DNA of 64,000 nt, from assembly GCA_051001975.1 (NCBI GenBank), contig JBPCMU010000111.1, positions 1-64,000 of the forward strand, read 5' to 3'. The stretch comes from DATAEG01 sp051001975 (GTDB lineage Bacteria > Actinomycetota > Actinomycetes > Mycobacteriales > Jatrophihabitantaceae). This document shows positions 16,458-24,774 of this stretch, one piece after another. Below the pieces are notes generated by a model, which did not search any database, had not been told where the DNA came from, and saw only the letters and a list, made by a program, of their open reading frames with translations. Each line of letters opens with the position of its first letter. Position 1 is the stretch's first letter. The translations under genes were made by a program, and so were the position numbers.

Positions 16458-18107
16458 GTGACCGACGGCCCCCTGATCGTGCAATCGGACAAAACCCTCC
16501 TCCTGGAAGTCGACCACCCCGACTCGGCCGAGGCGCGCGCCGCCATCGCTCCGTTCGCCGAGCTGGAACGGTCCCCGGAGCACGTGCACACCTACCGGTT
16601 GACTCCGCTGGGGCTGTGGAACGCTCGGGCGGCCGGGCATGACGCTGAGCAGGTCGTCGACGCGCTGGTCCGCTTCTCTCGGTACGCGGTGCCGCACGCG
16701 CTCCTGGTCGACGTCGCCGAGACGATGGACCGCTACGGCCGGCTGCAACTGATCAAGCACCCCACTCATGGCCTGTTGCTGGTGTCGCTGGATCAGGCAG
16801 TGCTCGAGGAGATCCTGCGACACAAGAAGATCGCGCCCATGCTTGGCGACCGGATCGAACAGGACACCGTCGCGGTGCACCCGTCCGAGCGGGGCCGACT
16901 CAAGCAGGCGCTGCTCAAGGTCGGTTGGCCCGCGGAGGACCTGGCCGGCTACGTCGACGGCAAGTCCCACCCGATCGAACTGCGCGAGGACGGCTGGGTG
17001 CTGCGCGACTACCAGAAGGAGGCCGTCGCCAACTTCTGGGCCGGCGGCTCCGGCGTGGTCGTGCTGCCCTGCGGGTCGGGCAAGACGCTGGTCGGCGCCG
17101 CGGCGATGGCCGAGGCGCAGGCCACCACACTGATCCTGGTCACCAACACCGTCGCCGGTCGGCAGTGGAAGCGCGAGCTGCTGGCCCGCACCACTCTCAC
17201 CGAGGACGAGATCGGCGAGTACTCCGGCGAGCGCAAGGAGATCAGGCCGGTCACCATCGCGACCTATCAAGTGATGACCACCCGGCGCAACGGTGAGTAC
17301 CGGCACCTCGCCCTGTTCGACGAACACGACTGGGGCCTCATCGTCTACGACGAGGTGCATCTGCTGCCCGCACCGATCTTCCGGCTGACCGCCGACCTGC
17401 AGTCCCGTCGCCGCCTCGGGCTGACCGCCACGCTGATCCGTGAGGACGGCCGAGAGGGTGACGTCTTCTCCCTCATCGGTCCGAAGCGGTACGACGCACC
17501 ATGGCGCGACATCGAGGCCCAGGGGTGGATCGCACCGGCCGAGTGCACCGAGGTCCGGGTCACCCTGACCGACGCCGAGCAGATGAACTACGCGACCGCC
17601 GAGCCGGAGGACCGGTACAAGCTGGCCGCTACGGCGCGCACCAAACTGCCGGTGATCTCAGCCATCCTCGATCGCCATCCGGACGACCAGGTGCTGGTCA
17701 TCGGCGCGTACCTCGACCAGCTGGACGAGGTGGCCGAGCACCTCGGCGGCGTGCCGATCATCCAAGGCTCCACCACCAACAAGGAGCGCGAGCGGCTGTA
17801 CGCGGAGTTCCGCACCGGTGAGCAGCGGGTGCTGGTTGTCAGCAAGGTCGCCAACTTCTCCATCGACCTGCCCGAGGCCGCCGTGGCCGTGCAGATCTCC
17901 GGGACGTTCGGCTCACGGCAGGAAGAGGCGCATCGGCTCGGGCGCATCCTGCGCCCCAAGGCCGACGGCCGGCAAGCGCACTTCTACACCGTCGTCGCGC
18001 GCAACACCCTCGACGCCGATTACGCAGCGCATCGGCAGCGCTTCCTCGCCGAGCAGGGCTACGCGTACACGATCGTGGACGCTGACGACCTGTTGAATCC
18101 CATCTAG
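16458..18107 (+). CDS. XPB-type DNA repair helicase
   Basis: A 549-residue 3'-5' DNA helicase of the XPB family (Rv0861c/ERCC3-like, about the same length). Visible motifs: Walker A GSGKT with Lys209, DEVH box at 298-301, GLTATLIREDGREGD (motif III followed by the RED motif typical of XPB), and motif VI EAHRLGRILRPK. The N-terminal ~150 residues correspond to the XPB damage-recognition region. The GTG at 16458 gives the family-typical beginning TDGPLIVQSDKTLLLEV; longer upstream frames cross the WXG100-like cassette. Expected role is opening DNA in repair, together with the XPB-N/WYL protein upstream. Confidence 0.95.
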   Translation: MTDGPLIVQSDKTLLLEVDHPDSAEARAAIAPFAELERSPEHVHTYRLTPLGLWNARAAGHDAEQVVDALVRFSRYAVPHALLVDVAETMDRYGRLQLIKHPTHGLLLVSLDQAVLEEILRHKKIAPMLGDRIEQDTVAVHPSERGRLKQALLKVGWPAEDLAGYVDGKSHPIELREDGWVLRDYQKEAVANFWAGGSGVVVLPCGSGKTLVGAAAMAEAQATTLILVTNTVAGRQWKRELLARTTLTEDEIGEYSGERKEIRPVTIATYQVMTTRRNGEYRHLALFDEHDWGLIVYDEVHLLPAPIFRLTADLQSRRRLGLTATLIREDGREGDVFSLIGPKRYDAPWRDIEAQGWIAPAECTEVRVTLTDAEQMNYATAEPEDRYKLAATARTKLPVISAILDRHPDDQVLVIGAYLDQLDEVAEHLGGVPIIQGSTTNKERERLYAEFRTGEQRVLVVSKVANFSIDLPEAAVAVQISGTFGSRQEEAHRLGRILRPKADGRQAHFYTVVARNTLDADYAAHRQRFLAEQGYAYTIVDADDLLNPI

Positions 18108-18171
18108 CGCCCTCTCGAATCGCGCAGGGCCCATCCTGCCCGCCGTCATTGCCTGGATGTGAGAGGACATC

Positions 18172-18924
18172 GTGCGCATCCTGCTCCCCCCGAGCGAGGC
18201 CAAACACCCGGCCGGTGCCGGGCCTCGCCTGCTGCCGGATCGGACCCCGTTGGGCGTCGCTCGGCGCCGGATTCTTACCGCACTTGCCGAGTTCTGCCGA
18301 ACCGACGCAGCCGCAGCAGCGCTGGCGTTGCCGGCCAGGAGCGCCGCAGATGAGCTTGCCGCGAACCGGGCCGTGCGCCGTTCGCCGACCACGGCCGCCC
18401 TCGACCGCTACGCCGGCACCGTCTACCTGGGCCTCGACGCCGGGACGCTTTCGGCTGCCGGCCGGCGCAAAGCGCTGGAGTCCGTGCTGGTCTTCTCCGG
18501 CCTGTTCGGTGTGCTCAGCGCAGCCGAGCCGGTGCCGGTGTACCGGCTGCCGGTCTCCGCGGTCCTGCCGCCGGTCGGCCCGCTCACCCGTTACTGGCGG
18601 TCGGTGCTGGCCACCGAATTACCCGCACTGCTCGGCGACGGATTGATCGTCGACCTGCGCTCGTCGGACTACACGGCCATGTGGCGCCCGGCCGGCGAAC
18701 TACGTGAGCGAACGGTGCAGGTACGCATCCTGAGCGAGCTGCCGCACCGCTCGCCGGCCGTGGTCAGCTACCCGAGCAAGCTCGGCAAGGGCCGGCTGGC
18801 CAGAGCCCTGCTGGCGCGCCGAACTCCGGCTCGCACCGTGGCCGATGTCCTCGGCGCGTGGGCCGCGGCAGGTGAGCGGGACGGCGTCGAACTGACGCCG
18901 GGGAAGCTCGAACTGCTCAGCTGA
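18172..18924 (+). CDS. yaaA: YaaA-family peroxide-stress protein
   Basis: A 250-residue member of the YaaA (DUF328) family. The start MRILLPPSEAKHPAG is diagnostic (LLPPSEgK), and LVFSGLFGVL, RLPVSAVLPPVGPLTRYW, VDLRSSDYTAMW and a basic C-terminal YPSKLGKGRLARALL follow in family order. In E. coli YaaA binds DNA and lowers free iron under peroxide stress, protecting DNA and proteins. It stands alone, 64 bp after the XPB gene, and could be co-expressed with that DNA-repair gene. GTG start at 18172. Confidence 0.9.
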   Translation: MRILLPPSEAKHPAGAGPRLLPDRTPLGVARRRILTALAEFCRTDAAAAALALPARSAADELAANRAVRRSPTTAALDRYAGTVYLGLDAGTLSAAGRRKALESVLVFSGLFGVLSAAEPVPVYRLPVSAVLPPVGPLTRYWRSVLATELPALLGDGLIVDLRSSDYTAMWRPAGELRERTVQVRILSELPHRSPAVVSYPSKLGKGRLARALLARRTPARTVADVLGAWAAAGERDGVELTPGKLELLS

Positions 18925-19057
18925 GCCGCGTTGCGTACTGGTGAATCTTGCGCGGAGATGTTGACTAATGTTGGGCGCTGGGCAAGGGTAACCGCCAAGA
19001 TCACGACAACCCGACATCAGCTCGGTACCCGCACCCTCGTCACGGATGGAGACCGCC

Positions 19058-19837
19058 ATGCTTGCCAGCCAGCGGCAGTCCCTCATCATGGACGGCATCC
19101 GACGCAGTGGCGCGGCTCGGGTCGCTGACCTGACCGACGAGCTCGGGGTATCGGACATGACGATCCGCCGCGATCTCGAGCAGTTGGCTCGGACCGGGCT
19201 GGTCCGCAAGGTGCACGGTGGGGCCGTCCTCACCGGCAACGCGACCGAGGAGCCCGGCTTCGAGGCGAAGTCCAGCCGCGAGCAGCCGGCCAAGGAAGCC
19301 ATCGCCCGGCTGGCCTGCGGCTTGATCCGACCCGGCACCGCGATCGCGTTGTCCGCCGGTACGACGACCTGGTCGCTGGCCGGCGAGCTGACCCAGCTGC
19401 CTCGGATGACGATCGTCACCAACTCCACCACCGTCGCCGATCTCATCGCAGCGCGGTCCGAGCCCCCAGCCCACGTCGTCATCCTGACCGGCGGGGTACG
19501 CACTCCGAGCGCGGCATTGGTGGGGCCGGTCGCGGACCTGACCATCCGTTCGCTGCATGTGGACCAACTGTTCATCGGCGTACACGGGATGGACGCGATG
19601 GCCGGGCTGACCACGCCGAACCTCGCCGAGGCAGAGACGAACCGGACGCTGATCGCGTGCGCCAAGCAGGTAGTGGTGTGCGCCGACTCGACGAAGTGGG
19701 GCACGGCCGGCCTGGCGAGTTTCGGGCCGCTGTCGGCAGCGGACGTCCTGATCAGCGACAGCGGGTTGCCCGCCGACGCGCGTCGGCTGATCGCAGCCGA
19801 AGTCGGCGAGTTGATGATCGCGGACGTACCGGCATGA
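19058..19837 (+). CDS. DeoR/GlpR-family transcriptional regulator
   Basis: A 259-residue regulator: N-terminal DeoR winged helix (RVADLTDELGVSDMTIRRDL, then KVHGGAV) and a C-terminal DeoRC sugar-phosphate sensor with AGTTTWSLAGEL and the typical GLTTPNLAEAETNR. The ATG at 19058 is preferred over the one at 19046 because GGAGA sits 5 nt before it and MLASQRQSLI matches the family start. Its stop overlaps the galT start as ATGA, so it probably controls galactose-1-phosphate metabolism in response to a sugar phosphate. Confidence 0.92.
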   Translation: MLASQRQSLIMDGIRRSGAARVADLTDELGVSDMTIRRDLEQLARTGLVRKVHGGAVLTGNATEEPGFEAKSSREQPAKEAIARLACGLIRPGTAIALSAGTTTWSLAGELTQLPRMTIVTNSTTVADLIAARSEPPAHVVILTGGVRTPSAALVGPVADLTIRSLHVDQLFIGVHGMDAMAGLTTPNLAEAETNRTLIACAKQVVVCADSTKWGTAGLASFGPLSAADVLISDSGLPADARRLIAAEVGELMIADVPA

Positions 19838-20913
19838 CGACCCGCACCGCGACGACGCTGGCCGATGGCCGTGAGCTCATCTATTTCGACGACGCCCCGG
19901 GGCGGCGCCACGATGCTGCTGACACCCGTGACCTGGACGCCGCAGTGGGTACCTCGGAGATCCGATGGGACCCGCTGTTCGAGGAGTGGGCGGCGATCGC
20001 CGGACACCGCCAGCAACGTACCTACAAGCCACCGACGAACGACTGCCCGCTCGACCCGAGCACTCCAGGTCACCCGACCGAGATCCCCGACAGCGAGTAC
20101 GACGTCGCAGTGTTCGAGAACCGATTCCCGTCGTTCAGCCAGGACGCCGCGGAGTCCGTGCCGGTGCTCGATGATCCGCCGTTCCTGGCGAAGCCCGGCT
20201 CGGGCCGGTGCGAGGTGGTGTGCTTCACCAGCGACCACACCACCTCCTTCGCCCAACTCTCGCCGCAGCGCGCCCGCACCGTGATCGACGCGCTCGCCGA
20301 CCGGACCACCGCGCTCGGCGCGATCGCAGAAGCCGAGTACGTGTTCTGCTTCGAGAACCGCGGCGAGGAAATCGGGGTCACGCTCTCCCATCCGCACGGC
20401 CAGATCTACGCGTATCCGTTTGTGCCGCCGCGCATTGCCACTGCAGTCCGCGCCGCGGAGACCTACCGCAACGAGCACGGCGAGTGCCTGCAGTGCACGC
20501 TGACCGCCGCCGAACGTAAGGCCGGGCTACGAGTGGTGACCGAGACCGAGCACTGGGTGGCCTACGTCCCGTTCGCGGCGCGCTGGCCGTTCGAGGTGAC
20601 GCTCACCCCCATCCGCCACGCCCCGGATCTGCCGGATCTGGACGACGTCGAGCGCGATGACTTGGCCCGCATCTACCTCGAAGTGCTGGGCCGCTTCGAC
20701 CGGCTCTTCGACACCCCTGCGCCGTACATCGCCGCGTGGCAACAGGCGCCGGTGCGCCACGGCCGGGAGGCCTGGCATCTGTCCACGTCGGTGTTCACCA
20801 TCCGACGGGCCGGCGGCAAGCTCAAGTACCTCGCCGGGTCCGAGTCCGGCGCCGCCGTCTGGGTGAACGACGTACTGCCCGAAGACGCAGCCGCACGACT
20901 GCGCGACGCCTGA
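19834..20913 (+). CDS. galT: Galactose-1-phosphate uridylyltransferase
   Basis: A 359-residue Leloir-pathway enzyme exchanging UMP between UDP-glucose and galactose-1-phosphate through a uridylylated histidine. The active-site His-Pro-His-Gly-Gln lies at 186-190 inside SHPHGQIYAYPF, with His188 expected to carry UMP. Other marks are EIRWDPLFEEWAAIAGHRQQ, FENRFPSF, and the C-terminal GREAWHLSTSVFTIRRAGGK. ATG at 19834 overlaps the regulator stop (ATGA). galK and galE are not adjacent, so the rest of the pathway must be encoded elsewhere. Confidence 0.95.
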   Translation: MTTRTATTLADGRELIYFDDAPGRRHDAADTRDLDAAVGTSEIRWDPLFEEWAAIAGHRQQRTYKPPTNDCPLDPSTPGHPTEIPDSEYDVAVFENRFPSFSQDAAESVPVLDDPPFLAKPGSGRCEVVCFTSDHTTSFAQLSPQRARTVIDALADRTTALGAIAEAEYVFCFENRGEEIGVTLSHPHGQIYAYPFVPPRIATAVRAAETYRNEHGECLQCTLTAAERKAGLRVVTETEHWVAYVPFAARWPFEVTLTPIRHAPDLPDLDDVERDDLARIYLEVLGRFDRLFDTPAPYIAAWQQAPVRHGREAWHLSTSVFTIRRAGGKLKYLAGSESGAAVWVNDVLPEDAAARLRDA

Positions 20914-21097
20914 TCCGTTCGACGTCGGCCGGGGCCGCTGAACGTCCGGCGAGCGGGCGGTGTCATCCACGTCGGCTGCACGCTAACCGGGCAGGTCCCG
21001 GCAACCTCGCGAACATCGCTACCCGCGCAACCGTTGCCAACGTGGCCACGGGGGGAGCAGCATGCGCCTCAGGCAAACGTCTACAACGGAGGCGTGC

Positions 21098-22744
21098 ATG
21101 GCTGCAACAGTCGAGAGTGCTCAGAGCGGTCCTGCCGGCCTCAACCGGACCATCGGGTTCTGGGGGCTGACGTTCGTCTCGCTCGGATCGATCATCGGGT
21201 CGGGCTGGCTGCTCGGTGCGTTGGGCGCTGCCACCGCGGCCGGCCCGGCGTCGCTGATCTCATGGGTGCTGGCCGCGATCATCATCTTGATCCTGGCGCT
21301 CATCCATGCGGAGTTGGCGGCTGCCTATCCGGTCGCCGGGGGCACCGCCCGCTTCCCGTACTTTGCCTTCGGCGCTCTGGCCGGTTTCACCGCCGGGTGG
21401 GCGGCGTGGTTACAGGCCGTAGCCGTGGCGCCGATCGAGGTCGAGGCCAGCCTGTCGTATCTCAACAGCGTGCACTTCATCCACGAACACTTGAACATGC
21501 TGAAGCCGAACGGCTCGCTCAACGGCACCGGACTGGCGGTGGCGACCGTCTTCATGGCGCTGTTCACCGCGCTGAACCTGATGGGCGCGAAGTTGCTGTC
21601 GGAGAGCAACTCGATCATGGTCATCTGGAAGGTCGCCGTACCGCTGCTCGCCGTCGTCGTGTTGATGACGCTGAACTTCCACGCCTCGAACTTCACCGCC
21701 GGCGGCGGCTTCGCACCGTACGGAGCGCACGGGGTGTTTGCCGCACTTCCGCTGGGTGTCATCTTCGCGATCCAGGGCTTCGAACAGGCGGTGCAGATGG
21801 CCGGTGAGGCCAAGAACCCGCAACGCGACCTGCCCCGCGCGATCATGACGGCGATGGGCGTCGGCGCGGTTCTCTACATCTTGCTCGAAGTCTGCTTCAT
21901 CGGAGCGCTCGATCCCGCCAATCTGGTGCGCGGCTGGTCGAACCCGATCGGGCTGGCCGACTACGGGCCGTACTACACGCTGGCGACGGCGGCCGGAGCC
22001 GGTTGGCTGGCGACCATCCTGGTGATCGACGCGTTCATCTCCCCCGCCGGAACGGGTCTGGTCTATGTCGGCACCAGCGCGCGGTTGTCCTACGCGCTCG
22101 GCCAGGAAGAGGTGCTCCCGAATCAACTCACCCAGGTGAACAAGCGCAGCGTGCCGGTCTACTCGATCGCGCTCGCCTTCATAGTCGGCGAGATCTTCTT
22201 CTTGCCCTTCCCCAGCTGGAGCAAGCTGGTCGGCATCATCACCTCGGCCACCGCGATCATGTACGCCTTTGCGCCGGTGTCCCTCGCTGCGCTGCAGAAA
22301 CGCGATCCCGATCGGCCTCGCGGCTACCGCCTGCCGATGCCGAAGGTGATGAACCCGGCTGGATTCTGCGCGGCGAACCTGATCATCTACTGGAGCGGTT
22401 TCGACGTGATGTGGAAGCTGCTCGGGATGATCTTCGTCGGCCGCGTGCTGTTCGAGTTCGCGCTACGCCGGGCCAACACCACGCGCACCGACATCGACTG
22501 GCGGGCGACGTCGTGGATCTGGCCTTGGCTGATCGGACTGACCGTGATCAGCGTGCTCGGCCGATACGGCCATGGGCACAACGTCCTGCCGGACTGGGTC
22601 GACCTGGCGGTCGTCATCCTGTTCAGCCTGGGCATCTTCTACTACGCGGTCGAACTGTCGATGAGCACGGAACAGGTGCAGAAGGCACTCGACTCCGAGG
22701 ACTGGCAGATCCCCAGCTCGATCGAGGCGGTGGTGCCCCGATGA
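21098..22744 (+). CDS. APC-superfamily amino acid permease
   Basis: A 548-residue secondary transporter with about 12 membrane helices. Helix 1 contains the GSIIGSGWLLG motif of the amino acid-polyamine-organocation family, helix 3 has AAAYPVAGGTARFP, and the middle GFEQAVQMAGEAKNPQRDLPRA is the signature cytoplasmic loop of APC permeases. The ATG at 21098 is preceded by GGAGG. The stop overlaps the start of the next gene, a solute-binding lipoprotein, as ATGA. Import of an amino acid or amine is likely; the substrate is not evident. Confidence 0.9.
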   Translation: MAATVESAQSGPAGLNRTIGFWGLTFVSLGSIIGSGWLLGALGAATAAGPASLISWVLAAIIILILALIHAELAAAYPVAGGTARFPYFAFGALAGFTAGWAAWLQAVAVAPIEVEASLSYLNSVHFIHEHLNMLKPNGSLNGTGLAVATVFMALFTALNLMGAKLLSESNSIMVIWKVAVPLLAVVVLMTLNFHASNFTAGGGFAPYGAHGVFAALPLGVIFAIQGFEQAVQMAGEAKNPQRDLPRAIMTAMGVGAVLYILLEVCFIGALDPANLVRGWSNPIGLADYGPYYTLATAAGAGWLATILVIDAFISPAGTGLVYVGTSARLSYALGQEEVLPNQLTQVNKRSVPVYSIALAFIVGEIFFLPFPSWSKLVGIITSATAIMYAFAPVSLAALQKRDPDRPRGYRLPMPKVMNPAGFCAANLIIYWSGFDVMWKLLGMIFVGRVLFEFALRRANTTRTDIDWRATSWIWPWLIGLTVISVLGRYGHGHNVLPDWVDLAVVILFSLGIFYYAVELSMSTEQVQKALDSEDWQIPSSIEAVVPR

Positions 22745-23565
22745 CCGCGCGGTGGCGGCGACTGACGGTGCCTCGACTGGTCGGGGCGGCCTGCTGCGCG
22801 CTGCTGATCGGCACCGGGCTCACCGCTTGCTCCAGCGATTCGTCCAAGACACTCTCCTTCTGTACCGACCCGACCTACCCGCCGGCCGAGTTCTACCAAG
22901 TACAGAAGGTCGGCACCGCCGATCTCAAGCGGGTGCTGGTCGGTGCCGACATCGACATCGGTCGCGCCGTTGCCAAGAGGCTGAAGAAGACCGCCAAGTA
23001 CGTCGACACCAAATTCGAGAAGATCATCCCGGCGCTGCAGGACAAGAAATGCGACGCGATCATCTCGTTCATCAATGACACGGCGCAGCGGCGTACGCAG
23101 ATGACCTTCGTGAACTACCTCGGTGCCGGCCAGGACGTCATGCTGAAGAAGGACGCGACCCCGGTGAACGCGGTTGCCGACCTGTACGGACGGACGGTGT
23201 CGGTCGCCACCGGGACCACCGAGGAGGACTTCCTGAAGGCACAGAACTCTTCGGCGCCAAGCGGTAAGCAGATCACCATCAAGTCGTTCGCCAGCGAGAA
23301 CGACGCGATCCTGGCGCTTACCAAGGGCACCGTGCAGGTGTATTTCGGCGACGCTCCGATCGTGCAGAGCGCAGTTGCCGCAGACAACTCCTTGGTGCAG
23401 GGCGCCGAACTGGTGAAGCCGGTGCCCATCGGTATCGCCCTGCGTCCCGGCGACGAGCTGATCGGCCCGATCCAGAAGGCCATCAAGGACATGTACAACG
23501 ACGGCACGATGGGCAAGATCCTGTCGACCTGGAAGTTCAGCCGGTACGCCATCACCCCGTCCTGA
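22741..23565 (+). CDS. Family 3 solute-binding lipoprotein coupled to the APC permease
   Basis: A 274-residue extracellular binding lipoprotein: basic N-terminus, hydrophobic stretch LVGAACCALLIGTG and lipobox LTAC. The mature part is a family 3 (amino-acid type) binding protein: LSFCTDPTYPPAEFYQ, GADIDIGRAVAKRL, FEKIIPALQDKKCDAIIS, VATGTTEEDFL and a late GIALRPGDELIGPIQKAI. Such proteins normally feed ABC importers, but no ABC permease or ATPase is nearby. Instead its start overlaps the stop of an APC permease, suggesting joint function or a sensor role. Confidence 0.9.
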   Translation: MTARWRRLTVPRLVGAACCALLIGTGLTACSSDSSKTLSFCTDPTYPPAEFYQVQKVGTADLKRVLVGADIDIGRAVAKRLKKTAKYVDTKFEKIIPALQDKKCDAIISFINDTAQRRTQMTFVNYLGAGQDVMLKKDATPVNAVADLYGRTVSVATGTTEEDFLKAQNSSAPSGKQITIKSFASENDAILALTKGTVQVYFGDAPIVQSAVAADNSLVQGAELVKPVPIGIALRPGDELIGPIQKAIKDMYNDGTMGKILSTWKFSRYAITPS

Positions 23566-23616
23566 CCACCCGACCCGGCGAACACCTCCGTCAGTGCCGC
23601 CAGGGATGATTGCTGG

Positions 23617-24159
23617 GTGATACTGGCGACGATGTGTGGCAGTGCCGACCCGCGGTCCAGCAACGCGGTGCTGCTGGCGGCCGCGGTGGGCAGCCTGCCG
23701 AGCGGCACCGAAGTGCGTGAGGTCGGCCCGCTCACCGCTGTTCCCGGATTCGAGCCGGGCTCGGCGGGCGGCGATTCAGTGGGCGCGATGCGTGCCGCTC
23801 TGGACGGCGCCGACGGGTTGGTCATCGCCACCCCCGAGTACGCCCATTCGGTGCCCGGCGTGGTCAAGAACGCGCTCGATTGGCTGGTCGGCACGGGCGA
23901 ACTCGCCACGATGCCGATCGTGCTACTCAGCGCGTCACCGCTGATCACCGGTGGGATCAACGCACAGATCGCCCTCACCCGCACGCTGCTGGCACAGGGC
24001 GGCGAGGTCGTCGCGACGCTCACCGTCCCCGAGTCGAAGCGCAAGATCGTCGACGGTGCAGTCGCGCATGAGCCGACCCGGCGCAGAGCCGCCGAGACGA
24101 TGCAGGCCATCATCGACGTCATCACCGAACGTGCCGAGCTGACAGGAGAACACGCGTGA
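23617..24159 (+). CDS. NAD(P)H-dependent FMN reductase family protein
   Basis: A 180-residue flavodoxin-fold protein. It starts MILATMCGSADPRSSNAVLL (the FMN phosphate-binding loop GSxRxxSxN is relaxed here), and has VIATPEYAHSVPGVVKNALDWL, the conserved flavin-binding segment of the family. It likely reduces FMN or quinones with NAD(P)H. Its stop overlaps the start of the DinB-like gene as GTGA, so the two form an operon, possibly for oxidative or thiol stress. GTG start. Confidence 0.88.
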   Translation: MILATMCGSADPRSSNAVLLAAAVGSLPSGTEVREVGPLTAVPGFEPGSAGGDSVGAMRAALDGADGLVIATPEYAHSVPGVVKNALDWLVGTGELATMPIVLLSASPLITGGINAQIALTRTLLAQGGEVVATLTVPESKRKIVDGAVAHEPTRRRAAETMQAIIDVITERAELTGEHA

Positions 24160-24686
24160 GCCAACCGGTCCTGCCCGAACCCGACGCGAAGGACTGGACC
24201 TGGACGCTGAGCCGCGCCTGCCCGGAGTGCGGGTTCAGCGCCGGCGAGGTGTCCGTCGCCGAGGTCGCCGACATCGTCGAGGACACCGCGGTTCGATTCG
24301 CGGCTCGACTGCAAGCACCGGACGCGGCGGCCAGGCCGGAACCCGCCACCTGGTCGCCGGTCGAGTACGCCTGCCACGTCCGTGACGTCTGTGCGATCTT
24401 CGACGGTCGGTTCCGTCAACTGCTCAGTGATGACGACCCGATGTTCACCAACTGGGACCAGGACGAGACAGCCGCGCGGGATCGATACTGGGAGCAACTG
24501 CCGCCGCGGGTCGCCGACGAGCTGACCGGGTCGGCGGGTCCGCTGGCGACGATGCTGCGGGCCATCCGCGACGATGAACTGCAGCGCCCCGGCCGCCGCG
24601 ACAACGGCTCGGTGTTCACCGTGGCCACACTGGCGCAATACCTGGCGCACGACTTCGTGCACCATCTGCACGACGTCGGCGCCTAG
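24156..24686 (+). CDS. DinB-like putative metal-dependent protein
   Basis: A 176-residue DinB-superfamily protein (four-helix bundle, putative divalent-metal hydrolase or thiol transferase). N-terminal WTLSRACPECGFSAGEVS includes a CPEC knuckle; the bundle contains WSPVEYACHVRDVC with the first metal His and YLAHDFVHHLHDVG at the end with the others. Translationally coupled to the FMN reductase (GTGA overlap). Actinobacterial relatives may use mycothiol, but no substrate is evident here. Confidence 0.82.
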   Translation: MSQPVLPEPDAKDWTWTLSRACPECGFSAGEVSVAEVADIVEDTAVRFAARLQAPDAAARPEPATWSPVEYACHVRDVCAIFDGRFRQLLSDDDPMFTNWDQDETAARDRYWEQLPPRVADELTGSAGPLATMLRAIRDDELQRPGRRDNGSVFTVATLAQYLAHDFVHHLHDVGA

Positions 24687-24699
24687 CCCGCAGACAGCG

Positions 24700-24735
24700 C
24701 TGAGGGCGGCCCCGGTTTCCCGGAACCGCCCTCAG
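24700..24735. terminator. Bidirectional terminator between the DinB-like gene and groEL
   Basis: Arms CTGAGGGCGG and CCGCCCTCAG pair perfectly over 10 bp around a 16-nt loop that can extend the stem with two mismatches. It lies between two convergent genes. Confidence 0.75.
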
Positions 24736-24774
24736 TGTGAAGCGGAACAGACTTTTCCGATCAGCTGATGCCGA

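Noticed and set aside
18700..20478. A 592-codon minus-strand ORF across yaaA, the DeoR gene and galT
   Set aside because: It overlaps three clear genes in antisense and has no family motif.
20914..21097. Possible riboswitch before the APC permease
   Set aside because: I looked for conserved cores of guanidine, glutamine and SAM classes and found none.
23115..24671. A 518-codon minus-strand ORF opposite the binding lipoprotein, FMN reductase and DinB-like genes
   Set aside because: Antisense shadow of three well supported genes.
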